Below, piece after piece: positions 15,960 to 24,111 of a stretch of DNA of 44,624 nt (its first letter is position 1; the number at the start of each line of letters is the position of its first letter). The position numbers and the translations under genes are program-made. The notes beneath the pieces were generated by a model. The model did no database searches, was not told the DNA's origin, and saw only the letters and a program-made list of their open reading frames with translations. Origin of the DNA: CAZUGO01 sp964619935 (GTDB taxonomy: Bacteria > Planctomycetota > Phycisphaerae > UBA1845 > CAIVHJ01); contig CAZUGO010000093.1 of NCBI GenBank assembly GCA_964619935.1, positions 1 to 44,624 on the forward strand. Direction: 5' to 3'.

Positions 15960-18512
15960 CTATTGCGGCCCATCACCTTGGAGATCCTCACCCGCGGAAT
16001 CCCCGCCGTTTTCATCGGCAGCCACCCGGGCGACCGCCACCAGTTTGTCGCCGGCACCCAGCCGAATCAGGCGGACCCCCTGGGTGGCCCGCCCGATGGT
16101 CCGCAGGGCCTGCAGCGTGGTCCGCAGCATGATGCCCTTGGCGGTGATCATCATCAACTCATCTTCGTCGACCACCGACTTCAGGGCCACCACCTTGCCG
16201 TTGCGCGCCGAGGTCTTGATGTTGATGACTCCTTTGCCGCCGCGATGGACCAGGCGGTATTCCTCGATATCGGTCCTCTTGCCGTAGCCGCCTTCACAGG
16301 CGGTCAGCAACGATCCGGGGCCCTGGATGACGGCCATGTCGACCAAGCGATCCTCGCCGCGCAGGTCCATGCCGCGGACCCCCCGGGCGGTTCGGCCCAT
16401 GGCCCGCACGTCGCCCTCGGGAAAGCGGATGGCCATGCCGTCGCGCGTCCCCAGAACGATCTGATCCTCACCGCGGGTCTGGGCGACGTTGATCAATTCG
16501 TCGTCGGCTTCCAGCAGCACCGCGATGATCCCGTTGGCCCGGATGTTGGCGAACGCGCCCAATGGAGTCTTCTTGACCACACCCTTGGCGGTGGCGAAGA
16601 ACACGAAGTTCTCCTCGAAAGCCCGCACCGGCAGAACGGCCCGCAGGGTCTCGTTCTCCTGGAACTGCACCAGGTTGGCAATCGAGCGGCCGCGCGCGAC
16701 GCGGGCCATCGCCGGAACGTCGTAGACCTTCTGCCAGTACACCCGCCCGCGGCTGGTGAAAAACAACAGGTAGTCGTGGGTGCTGGCGGTAAACAGGTAC
16801 TCGATGAAGTCGCCCTCGCGGGCATCGCCGCCCTTCACCCCGCGACCGCCGCGGCCCTGGGTGCGGTAGGTGTCCATGTCCACCCGCTTGACGTATCCCA
16901 AGTGGCTGATGGTCACGATGACCGGCTCATCGGGAATCAACTCCTCCATGCGGAACTCGCCGACGGCATCCTCGATCACGGTGCGGCGCGGATCGGCATA
17001 CTGCTCCTTGAGTTGGAGGAGATCCCCGCGAATGACGTCCAGGATCAACCGCTCATCAGCGAGCAGGGCCTGGTAGCCCTGGATCTCCTCGACCAGCTTG
17101 CCGTAGTCGCGCGCCAGCTTCTCGACCTCCAGCCCGGTGAGCCGCTGCAACTGCATTGCGAGGATGGCATCGGCCTGCACCTGGGTCAGGAAGCGATCAT
17201 CGGCTGAGGTCTGGGCCACGAAGGACACCGGCAACAGCCGCCGCAGGGTGGCCTGCTCCGGCAGCCGCAGGGCCCGGGCCATCAGCCGCTCGCGGGCGGT
17301 CTTCGGATCGGGCGAACGCTTGATCAGCTCGATGATGGCATCGATGTCGCTGACCGCCAGAATCAACCCCTCCAGAAGGTGGGCCCGCTGTTGGGCCTTG
17401 CGCAGCAGGAACACAGTGCGCCGGCGGATGACCTCCTTGCGATGGACGACATAACATTCCAGCAATCCCTTGAGGTTGAGCGTCTTGGGCTGGCGACCGT
17501 CCAGGGCCACATTGGCAATGTGGTAGCTGGTCTGCAGCGGCGTGTACTCAAAGAGCTGGTTGATGACCACTTCCTCGTTGGCATCCTTGCGCAGGTCGAC
17601 CTCGATGCGAATGGGATTGCGGCGGTCGGAGGCGTCGTTGACGTCCACTGCGTCTTTGATGTGGCCGCTCTTGATCCGCTCGGCGATCCGTTCGACCACC
17701 GTGGAGCGCAGCACCTGGTACGGAATCTCGGTGATCACGATCCGCTGCCGTCCGGTCTTGCCTTCCTCGACGTGCAGCTTGCCGCGGAGGGTCAGGGCGC
17801 CGCGACCATGGGTGTAGGCATCGAGAATCCCGCGACGCCCGCAGATGGTGCCGCCGGTTGGAAAATCGGGACCCGGCAGCACCTGCATCAATTCGGCGAC
17901 CGTGACGTGGGGGTTGTCGATCAGCTTCACCGCAGCATCGACCACCTCGCCGAGATGGTGCGGCGCCATGTTGGTGGCCATGCCCACCGCGATGCCCGAC
18001 GAACCGTTGACCAGCAGGTTGGGCAGCTTTGACGGCAGGACCAGCGGCTCGGTGCGGGTCTCGTCGTAGTTGGGCTCGAAGTCGACGGTCTCGAGGTTGA
18101 GGTCCTCGAGCATTTCAACTGCCCCTGGGGCCATCCGAGCCTCGGTGTAGCGCATGGCCGCCGGTGGATCGCCGTCGATCGAGCCGAAATTGCCCTGGCC
18201 ATCAACCAGCGGATAACGCATGTTCCAATTCTGTGCCATGCGCACCAAGGTCGGATAGATGACCTGCTCGCCGTGCGGGTGATAGTTACCGGAGGTGTCG
18301 CCGGCAATCTTGGCACACTTGCGGTGCTGGCTACGCGGTCCCAGATTCAGGTCGTTCATGGCCACCAGAATCCGGCGCTGCGAAGGTTTCAAGCCGTCGC
18401 GCACATCCGGCAATGCCCGGGCCATGATCACGCTCATCGAGTAGGTCAGGTAGGAATCCTGCATCTCCTCCACGATGGGCTGCAGGACAATTCGTTCGGG
18501 GGTGTCTGCCAT
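15960..18512 (-). CDS. gyrA: DNA gyrase subunit A
   Basis: An 850-aa type IIA topoisomerase subunit that cuts and rejoins DNA and, with GyrB, introduces negative supercoils. The N-terminus QPIVEEMQDSYLTYSMSVIM, the catalytic Tyr122 in AAMRYTEARM and the C-terminal GyrA-box-like HRGGKGV (favouring GyrA over ParC) are clear. Numbering matches E. coli exactly. At the quinolone-binding positions it reads Gly81-Glu82-Gln83-Val84-Ile85-Tyr86-Pro87 instead of Ser83 and Asp87, which predicts low intrinsic quinolone sensitivity (inference). Start ATG 18512 (MADTPERIVL) is chosen over an open extension of 12 codons. gyrB is not adjacent. An AT-rich promoter region with an inverted repeat lies upstream. 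Confidence 0.96.
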   Translation of the reverse strand: MADTPERIVLQPIVEEMQDSYLTYSMSVIMARALPDVRDGLKPSQRRILVAMNDLNLGPRSQHRKCAKIAGDTSGNYHPHGEQVIYPTLVRMAQNWNMRYPLVDGQGNFGSIDGDPPAAMRYTEARMAPGAVEMLEDLNLETVDFEPNYDETRTEPLVLPSKLPNLLVNGSSGIAVGMATNMAPHHLGEVVDAAVKLIDNPHVTVAELMQVLPGPDFPTGGTICGRRGILDAYTHGRGALTLRGKLHVEEGKTGRQRIVITEIPYQVLRSTVVERIAERIKSGHIKDAVDVNDASDRRNPIRIEVDLRKDANEEVVINQLFEYTPLQTSYHIANVALDGRQPKTLNLKGLLECYVVHRKEVIRRRTVFLLRKAQQRAHLLEGLILAVSDIDAIIELIKRSPDPKTARERLMARALRLPEQATLRRLLPVSFVAQTSADDRFLTQVQADAILAMQLQRLTGLEVEKLARDYGKLVEEIQGYQALLADERLILDVIRGDLLQLKEQYADPRRTVIEDAVGEFRMEELIPDEPVIVTISHLGYVKRVDMDTYRTQGRGGRGVKGGDAREGDFIEYLFTASTHDYLLFFTSRGRVYWQKVYDVPAMARVARGRSIANLVQFQENETLRAVLPVRAFEENFVFFATAKGVVKKTPLGAFANIRANGIIAVLLEADDELINVAQTRGEDQIVLGTRDGMAIRFPEGDVRAMGRTARGVRGMDLRGEDRLVDMAVIQGPGSLLTACEGGYGKRTDIEEYRLVHRGGKGVINIKTSARNGKVVALKSVVDEDELMMITAKGIMLRTTLQALRTIGRATQGVRLIRLGAGDKLVAVARVAADENGGDSAGEDLQGDGPQ

Positions 18513-18543
18513 AGGCCTCTGAACCTCACGCGCGGCGAGTAAG

Positions 18544-18566
18544 TACAACTACAATAAAGAGTTGTA
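18544..18566. promoter_or_regulatory. Inverted repeat in the gyrA promoter region
   Basis: TACAACT (18544-18550) and AGTTGTA (18560-18566) flank ACAATAAAG, within the only AT-rich block of the 18513-18758 intergenic region and 32-54 nt upstream of the gyrA start. It could be an operator or a supercoiling-sensitive promoter element. No confident -35/-10 pair can be fixed; TATTGT on the minus strand is a candidate -10. Confidence 0.4.
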
Positions 18567-18758
18567 TTTTATCAGGAACCGCCCGGGCGGTCCAGTGGCG
18601 ATTCGACTCGCGGCGGTGCGCGGGCGCCCAGTTCGCGCCGCCCCGCGGCCGGGTCGTGCCGCGCCGCCCCTGGGTCGGCCGCGCGATCCGCCGTCGCCAT
18701 CCGCTGGGATCCGGGGTACAGTGTCGTCCCCTGATGGGCTTCGCGGTGGGCTTTGAAC

Positions 18759-19487
18759 ATGGGCGACGCGATCTTCGATTCCGGCCGGCTGCGGCTAATC
18801 ACCTTCGATTGCTACGGCACGCTTATCGATTGGGAATCCGGGATTCGCCAGGCGCTGGGTGCTCAGTTGGCAGCCTGTGGCCTGAGCTGGAAGGAACGCC
18901 ACTTCCAGCGTTACCTCGAGATCGAGTCCCGCCTGCAGTGCACCGCGTACCGCCCCTACCGCGAGATCCTGAACGCCGCCGAAACCGAACTGCTCCGGGA
19001 ATTGGGCGTCACGGCAGGGCCCAAACCGCGATTGGCCAAAGCGCTCCCCGGCTGGCAACCGTTTGACGACACCGTCGCCGCGCTGCGGCGCTTGAAGCAG
19101 GCCCACCCGCTGGGCATCCTGTCCAACATCGACCGTGATCTGTTTGCCAAGAGTGCCCGCCTGTTGCCGGTTGCGTTCGATGTGGTGATCACCGCGGAGG
19201 ATGTCCGCTACTACAAGCCGGGCACCGCGCACTTCGAACGACTGCTTCAGGATACCGGGCTCGCCGCCGAGCAGGTGCTCCATGTGGCCCAGAGCCGTTT
19301 TCACGACATCCAGCCGTGCCTGGCCTTGCATCTGCCGTGCGTGTGGATCAACCGCCGCGGCGAATCCGCCGTCGACCACGAGGTCGTGGTGAAGCAGTTT
19401 CCTGATTTGAAATCTTTTGCCGACGCCCTGCTGAACGATGCCTGCGCACCGGCCCCACCCCCCGAAACCCGCGCCCAAGGGAGTTAA
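18759..19487 (+). CDS. HAD hydrolase, haloacid dehalogenase-like (type II)
   Basis: A 242-aa HAD superfamily protein. Motif I is FDCYGTLIDWE with nucleophile Asp17 and Tyr19 instead of the second Asp, the DxYGT pattern of type II 2-haloacid dehalogenase-like enzymes and unlike phosphatases. Motif II is LSNIDRDLF, the Lys motif is YYKPGTAHF, and motif III is HVAQSRFHDI. The true substrate could be a 2-haloacid or another small molecule; family members are often misnamed. Start ATG 18759 is preferred over an in-frame TTG two codons upstream; the ribosome binding site is weak. It overlaps nothing and is followed 8 nt later by the small conserved gene, suggesting an operon. Confidence 0.85.
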   Translation: MGDAIFDSGRLRLITFDCYGTLIDWESGIRQALGAQLAACGLSWKERHFQRYLEIESRLQCTAYRPYREILNAAETELLRELGVTAGPKPRLAKALPGWQPFDDTVAALRRLKQAHPLGILSNIDRDLFAKSARLLPVAFDVVITAEDVRYYKPGTAHFERLLQDTGLAAEQVLHVAQSRFHDIQPCLALHLPCVWINRRGESAVDHEVVVKQFPDLKSFADALLNDACAPAPPPETRAQGS

Positions 19488-19495
19488 CCACAACC

Positions 19496-19765
19496 ATGTC
19501 GCTCCCCATGATTCATAAGCCTCTGGCACCCGGAACGCGGGTGCGTGTGGAACAGCGCATCGTGCAGCGGGACGCAGACTGGCACACCCAGATCGAAGGC
19601 GAGGTGCTGTCGCACGAAATGGAACCGACTGGTAGTTGGTATGCCCACGGCAAGAACGACAAGCTGTGGTTGGCTCGCCTGCGAATCAAGAAGGCTGACG
19701 GCGAGATCAGCGCCGTGAATCTCGACGGCAATTCGCGGATCACCCTCCTGAGCGGCAAACCCTGA
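19496..19765 (+). CDS. Small conserved protein of unknown function
   Basis: An 89-aa protein, MSLPMIHKPLAPGTRVRVEQ..., with EMEPTGSWYAHGKNDKLWL and RLRIKKADGEISAVNLDG. This looks like a small beta-barrel (SH3-like) with a conserved TGSWxAHGKxDKxWLxRL core. I recall similar short proteins conserved in planctomycetes and proteobacteria without assigned function. Start ATG 19496 lies 8 nt after the upstream HAD gene. Its stop overlaps a palindrome shared with the converging gene. Confidence 0.7.
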   Translation: MSLPMIHKPLAPGTRVRVEQRIVQRDADWHTQIEGEVLSHEMEPTGSWYAHGKNDKLWLARLRIKKADGEISAVNLDGNSRITLLSGKP

Positions 19766-19777
19766 GCCGATCTCAGG
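19761..19777. terminator. Palindrome spanning both stop codons of convergent genes
   Basis: CCTGAG (19761-19766) pairs with CTCAGG (19772-19777) across CCGAT. The left arm contains the TGA of the plus-strand gene (19763-19765) and the right arm contains the reverse-complemented stop of the minus-strand gene (19773-19775). It could act as a compact bidirectional terminator, though the stem is short and lacks a U-tract. Confidence 0.4.
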
Positions 19778-21368
19778 CCAGCGGCTTGAAGCCGACGTAC
19801 TTGCCGATCACCGCCAGGATCGCAGGGCGGTTGATCGGGGCGTAAAGGTAGTCGTCAAGGCCCTCCCCCACCGCTGCAGTTCCGGCCCCGCGGGCGTGGT
19901 GCGGCAGCACGGCCACCAGTGGCCCGTCCGGGTAGTGGGCCCGCAGGGCTCCAGCCAACTCGCGGGTGCTGCGATCGCCGCGGGACAGATTCACGAACAC
20001 CACATCACAACCGCTGCGGGCCATCTCGCTGTCGAAGGCCGCCAGGTCCGGTACCCAGACGGCGTCCAGTCCCAATTCGTGCAGCTCGAACAGCAGCGCC
20101 CGGGTTCCGTCGTCCTGTCGACCCAGCAGCAGCACCGCCCCGCTGAGTCGCTGCGGCTCGGCCGGTTCGTCGGCGGCCACCCGCCAACCACTGGGGTGTA
20201 CGCCGCCTGGGTCGTCGCCGGCCGGCAGCTCCGTCCGCCGGCGCTCCGGCGTGCTGAAATGCAAGGTGGCCGACCCCGAACTGGACAACTCCTCGATCAG
20301 GCGCTTGAAGCCGTCCAGCGGCAATGCCGCCTGCTCGGACGTCCCGACCCTGGACGCCAGCGGCGGCAGCAAGTCCTGCAGCTCGCGCACCAATCGAGCG
20401 ATGCGGCGGGCCTCCTTCTGGATGCTGCGAATGTGGTTGATGCGCTCGGACGCCTTGGTGTCGCTGGCCAACAACAGCTCCGCGTGCCCCAGGACCGCCG
20501 ACATTGAGCAACGCAGGTCCTTGACCATGTGCTGCAGCACGCCGGTCTGAACCTCGGACTCCTGGACGGTACGCTGCAACCGCCGGCTGAGCGCCTCCTG
20601 CTTGGCACCTTCGTCCTTGAGCAACCGCAAGGTCGCCTGCTCCAAGGCCCAGGCCAGACGACCCAACTCGCCCAACTGAGCGGAGTGCAACTCCGGCGGT
20701 AACCCGGTCTCGTCCAGGTGCTGCTGGAGACGTGCCAACGGTTCGCCAACCGCCCTCTGAAAGCCCAGGTAGGTGACGACGCCAACGCCCACGGCAATCA
20801 TTAGGCCGTGGCGCAAGGTCGCCCACGCCAGGCCCCAGGCGCCGGCCGCAATCTCGATGTGGTCCACTGCCAGGTACAGCAGCACCGGGCGATCGGCTTG
20901 CGTAACCGGCAATACCACAAGGGCCTCCCGGCGGCCCAGCTCCTGATTCTCACGGGTTTTCAGGGTGCCGGTCGGCGGCATTGCCGTCAGGGCCTCCCAG
21001 GTCGCCGGCCCCAGCACCTGGGCCGGCTCCAGGCCTTGCCAGTCACGACTGTGCGAAATCTCGATGCGCGTTCCGATGATGACCGCGGCATAATCCAGCG
21101 TCGCTTCGCGGGCTTCCAATTGAAAGTAACGCTGCAGCAGCGTCCCCGGCGCGCTGGGGGCATCGCTGAGCAGAACCTCGCGGGTCAACTGCTCAGCGGC
21201 GGCGACGTGTTGCTCGAATTGGAGTTCCTGGCGATTCACGGACCGGCGGTAGGCGAGCCCGGCACACAGCACGGCCAGAACCACCACGCTGCCCGTGGCC
21301 ACCACCGCCAGGCGCATGGCGGGAGTCAGCCGCCGCCAGAAACTCGAGGTCTTTCGGGTTGAGCCCAT
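19773..21368 (-). CDS. Degenerate hybrid histidine kinase-like membrane protein
   Basis: A 531-aa protein. A transmembrane helix (AVVATGSVVVLAVLCAGLAY, about 21-40) and a second (about 180-205) bracket a periplasmic sensor domain. A HAMP/coiled-coil-like segment leads to a DHp-like helix VLQHMVKDLRCSMSAVLGHAELL, where the phospho-accepting His of the usual MSHELRTP box is Lys283. No HATPase domain (N, G1, G2 boxes) follows. The C-terminal region of about 140 residues resembles a receiver domain (AVLLLGR...DVVFVNLSRGD...VAVLPHHA), with Asn at the phosphoryl-Asp position. It thus looks like a pseudo-kinase with a pseudo-receiver, perhaps a scaffold for real two-component partners. Start ATG 21368; a GTG one codon upstream is equally open. 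No clear Shine-Dalgarno sequence. Confidence 0.75.
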   Translation of the reverse strand: MGSTRKTSSFWRRLTPAMRLAVVATGSVVVLAVLCAGLAYRRSVNRQELQFEQHVAAAEQLTREVLLSDAPSAPGTLLQRYFQLEAREATLDYAAVIIGTRIEISHSRDWQGLEPAQVLGPATWEALTAMPPTGTLKTRENQELGRREALVVLPVTQADRPVLLYLAVDHIEIAAGAWGLAWATLRHGLMIAVGVGVVTYLGFQRAVGEPLARLQQHLDETGLPPELHSAQLGELGRLAWALEQATLRLLKDEGAKQEALSRRLQRTVQESEVQTGVLQHMVKDLRCSMSAVLGHAELLLASDTKASERINHIRSIQKEARRIARLVRELQDLLPPLASRVGTSEQAALPLDGFKRLIEELSSSGSATLHFSTPERRRTELPAGDDPGGVHPSGWRVAADEPAEPQRLSGAVLLLGRQDDGTRALLFELHELGLDAVWVPDLAAFDSEMARSGCDVVFVNLSRGDRSTRELAGALRAHYPDGPLVAVLPHHARGAGTAAVGEGLDDYLYAPINRPAILAVIGKYVGFKPLA

Positions 21369-21515
21369 CACAATACTCTATGATTGGGCTATCGGCGGCT
21401 GGCCCCGGCAGACTGAGCTGCGCAAACCGGCGGCAGTTCTCGGACGCACGGGAATGGGCCAACGACCGGCACGACCCGGCGAGTTCGCCACGGATCGCTG
21501 GGCTTCCGACGGCGG

Positions 21516-21731
21516 CTACTTGAGGGCCTGGAGCACCTCACGATCCTCCGGAAATCTGCCGGTTTGATGCTTGCTGTAAATCAACTTGCCGTCGCGCTTG
21601 ACATCGAACACGCCACCGCCACCCTTGATCAACTCGACGGTAACGCCGTATGCGCTTTGAATCGCATCCGCCAGACCGGCGGCTTGGGGGGTGTAGTTTC
21701 ACTGAACGCAGTACTCGATGGAAACGTGCAT
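21516..21731 (-). CDS. SelW/Rdx-family selenoprotein (CxxU), UGA at codon 11 read as Sec
   Basis: Read through the TGA at 21701-21699, this gives 71 aa: MHVSIEYCVQ, Sec11, then NYTPQAAGLADAIQ. It continues with VTVELIKGGGGVFDVKRDGKLIYSKHQTGRFP, cut short here. That is the SelW/SelT/Rdx layout: beta-CxxU-alpha, then a GGGGxFDVxxDGxLIYSK hairpin and a GxFP end. Cys8 and Sec11 make the CVQU redox pair. AGGAGG sits 7 nt before ATG 21731, and TATATT (21786-21781) is a possible -10 box. A SECIS hairpin with a GGUCU loop follows the UGA. Rdx proteins are thioredoxin-fold thiol oxidoreductases thought to act on glutathione- or thioredoxin-linked targets; the partner is unknown. Conventional ORF calling sees only fragments. 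Divergent from the HAD gene at 21832. Confidence 0.92.
21668..21682 (-). promoter_or_regulatory. Bacterial SECIS element of the SelW-like selenoprotein
   Basis: On the minus strand CCGCC (21682-21678) pairs perfectly with GGCGG (21672-21668), closing the loop GGUCU (21677-21673). The loop begins 22 nt after the UGA. GGUCU is the same loop as in the E. coli fdhF SECIS, the best-studied SelB binding site. This gives strong independent support for reading the UGA as selenocysteine. Confidence 0.88.
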
Positions 21732-21831
21732 CGCGGGTCCTCCTGTGTGATCGACGGGTGTCCGACCCCGCCTGGCCCTCAATATACCCGGTTGCTTTAC
21801 CCGGTGGAACCGCCGACCGACAATAGCATCC

Positions 21832-22590
21832 ATGGCGACCATCGACACCATCCTGTTCGACTGGGGCAACACTCTGGTATGCGTGCGCCGCGAGGACGAC
21901 GCCTGGCAGGCCTGCGCGAACGCAGCGGTGATGACGCTCTGCAATCATGGCCTGGTGCTGCCGGACGGGGCCGCCGCTGCGATCAAAAGGCAGTTTGGCG
22001 AGGCCCGAACCCGGATGGCAGGCGATCCCGAACACCAGGAGTTGGACCTGCATTCAGTTCTGCGCCGCGGGTTGAGCGAGACCGGCAGTCTTCCCGCCGG
22101 CGTGGCTCCAATTGCCGCCGCCGCCCGGGGCTTCTGGCAGGCCTGGACCACTTGCCTGGACATCCTCGACGGTGCGGACGAGGTGCTCGCCCGGCTGGCG
22201 GCCCGCGGCTACCGCTTGGGTCTGGTCAGCAATGTCAGCGCCCCCGAGGAGTTCTGCTGCGTCCAACTGGAGCGCCTGGGCTTGCGACCGCATCTGAGCA
22301 TCCTGTCCTTCTCGAGTGCCGTCGGCGTGCGCAAGCCGTCCGCCGCGATTTACCTCCACGCCCTGGACCAAGTCGGCATCCGCCGCTCCGCGCAGGACAC
22401 GGCCCGCGACCGGATTCTCTTCGTGGGTGACTCGCCGGAATGTGATGTCGCCGGCCCGCAGCGCCTGGGCCTGAAGACCGCCCTGATCGTGCACCCAGCC
22501 GTGCGTTCACCATGGCCGCCTCAGGACTATGCTGCCGTTGAACCCACCTATCGCATCCGCAGGCTGCAGGAGCTGGAAGCCCTGCTCTAA
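21832..22590 (+). CDS. HAD-family hydrolase
   Basis: A 252-aa HAD superfamily protein with an alpha-helical cap. Motif I is FDWGNTLV with Asp10; the second Asp of DxDxT is Gly12, so the general acid/base is missing or supplied elsewhere. Motif II is LVSNVS, the Lys is in GVRKPSAAIY, and motif IV is FVGDSPECDVAGP. The DWGNT variant occurs in a known HAD subgroup, so this is a real enzyme-like gene, but its substrate is not predictable. Start ATG 21832 lacks an obvious Shine-Dalgarno sequence. It is divergent from the selenoprotein gene (100 nt between starts) and converges on the GT87-like gene with only 7 nt between stops. Confidence 0.8.
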   Translation: MATIDTILFDWGNTLVCVRREDDAWQACANAAVMTLCNHGLVLPDGAAAAIKRQFGEARTRMAGDPEHQELDLHSVLRRGLSETGSLPAGVAPIAAAARGFWQAWTTCLDILDGADEVLARLAARGYRLGLVSNVSAPEEFCCVQLERLGLRPHLSILSFSSAVGVRKPSAAIYLHALDQVGIRRSAQDTARDRILFVGDSPECDVAGPQRLGLKTALIVHPAVRSPWPPQDYAAVEPTYRIRRLQELEALL

Positions 22591-22597
22591 CGAACGT

Positions 22598-24025
22598 TTA
22601 CGCGGGGTCAGCCGCCGGGCGGGGCTGAGGGGCAGCGAGGGTCGGCGATTCTTCGGGGCGCCGCTGCAGCATGCGCAACAGAACGCCGTTTTGAACGAAG
22701 CACAGCACCAGCCCCCAGGTGATCGCCCCGATGAACATGGCCACATTGCCCTTGAGCAACACCAGGAGCACCAACTGCAGCCCCAGCCCCAGCAGCGCCA
22801 GCTGGGTCAGGCGCCGCGGCCAGCGATAACAAGTCAGCGCCAGCCAGGTCGCCAGGTACACCAGCGGCAGCGTGGTCAGGTGATGTTTCCAGGTCCGTTC
22901 GCTGAGCAGCAGCATCGCGACCAGAACCAGCGACAGTTCCAGCAGTAGCCGCACATCGCGGCGGTTCTCGGTGCGCGTGCGACACAACAGGGCCAGAGCC
23001 GCGATCACCGCCAGGTTCGCACCGCGAATCAGCATGCTGCCGGCCAGGGTGGCGGGCGCCGCCATCTCGCCGGGCACCACCCCAAAGGTCCGGGCATGGT
23101 CTGCGGAGGTCAACGCCTGCACCTCCAGTACGCCGGAATAGCCCAGGATCCGCAGCAACGTGCCCGGCAGTGACTGGTTGATGGGCGTGACGGTGACGTA
23201 GCCGTGATGGAGATAGGGCGCGACCATCAACTGGTACCACTCGGCCAGCAGTTCCAGGTTGCGTGCTGGCCCGACGATCAGCGAGGGCAGCACTCCCCCG
23301 AACAGCAGCAGCCCGATGCCGGCGCCACCGACCACCCGCCAGCTGCGCTTGTACAGAAAGTAGACCACCAACAGCCCGGGGGTGACTTTCGTGCACACCG
23401 CCAGCCCGATGACCACGCCCGCCATCCAATCGTAGCGGTTCACGAATAAGTACCAAGCCAGGGCGACCTCCAGAAACACGAAGATGTTGATGTTGCCGTG
23501 GGTGATGTCGCCGATGATCGGCCGGGCGGAAAACACTGCGGCAAGCAGCAGCACCCCGAGTGGCACGCCGATCCCTTTTCGCCAGGCGGCCGAAACTGCC
23601 AGGGCGCAGGCGGTGACCACGGCCGCCACCTTCAGCAGGGCCCAGACCACGGCGGTCAGGGTCAACGGCAGCCGGGCGAAAGGCACCAAGGCAATGAGCA
23701 CGATCGGCGGTGCCGGAAACCAGTGTTTCTCGCCGTACGGCGCCCCGCCATTCTGCAACGCCCGGGCATCCGGCAGCCAGCGGCCGACGGCGGTTCGCTG
23801 GCTGACCCGGTCGCGCCATTCCGATTCTTTTGTTTCGTGGATCTTGTCCAGAAACTGAATGGACGGCACCAGCAGCACCCCGGCGAACAGCGCCACGATG
23901 ATCCACGGTCCGTAACGCCGCCGCAGCACCCGGGCATCGAGGCGCCCCAGCAGGGTGGCGGCATAGGCCGATCCGGGCGCTGTCCGGTGGGCCAGCCATG
24001 GGCTGTTCTGTTTGGAATCACTCAT
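22598..24025 (-). CDS. GT87/DUF2029-family polytopic glycosyltransferase
   Basis: A 475-aa membrane protein with roughly ten hydrophobic helices. The N-terminal loop before the second helix contains LPDARALQNGGAPYGEKHWFPAPPIVLIALVPF, and HGNINIFVFLEVALAWYLF and KVTPGLLVVYFLYKR follow. This is the pattern of GT87/DUF2029 (GT-C fold) polyprenyl-phosphate mannose-dependent alpha-mannosyltransferases. The acceptor is unknown, probably a cell-envelope lipid or glycan. Start ATG 24025 (MSDSKQNSPWL) is chosen; the frame extends 25 codons further and contains a run of eight C on the plus strand, so the start is not certain. It follows the serine acetyltransferase gene on the same strand after 86 nt. 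Confidence 0.8.
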   Translation of the reverse strand: MSDSKQNSPWLAHRTAPGSAYAATLLGRLDARVLRRRYGPWIIVALFAGVLLVPSIQFLDKIHETKESEWRDRVSQRTAVGRWLPDARALQNGGAPYGEKHWFPAPPIVLIALVPFARLPLTLTAVVWALLKVAAVVTACALAVSAAWRKGIGVPLGVLLLAAVFSARPIIGDITHGNINIFVFLEVALAWYLFVNRYDWMAGVVIGLAVCTKVTPGLLVVYFLYKRSWRVVGGAGIGLLLFGGVLPSLIVGPARNLELLAEWYQLMVAPYLHHGYVTVTPINQSLPGTLLRILGYSGVLEVQALTSADHARTFGVVPGEMAAPATLAGSMLIRGANLAVIAALALLCRTRTENRRDVRLLLELSLVLVAMLLLSERTWKHHLTTLPLVYLATWLALTCYRWPRRLTQLALLGLGLQLVLLVLLKGNVAMFIGAITWGLVLCFVQNGVLLRMLQRRPEESPTLAAPQPRPAADPA

Positions 24026-24111
24026 CGGCGGCGCGCCCCCCCCAAGATCCTCCCCTGACCGGTGCGGCCCACGCCACTTCCGCACCTCGGGAAACCCCAC
24101 AGCTTAGCGGG

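Noticed and set aside
15045..17207. 720-codon plus-strand frame opposite gyrA and the lamin-tail gene
   Set aside because: It spans two real minus-strand genes and a terminator. The composition is that of a GC-rich antisense frame and there is no ribosome binding site.
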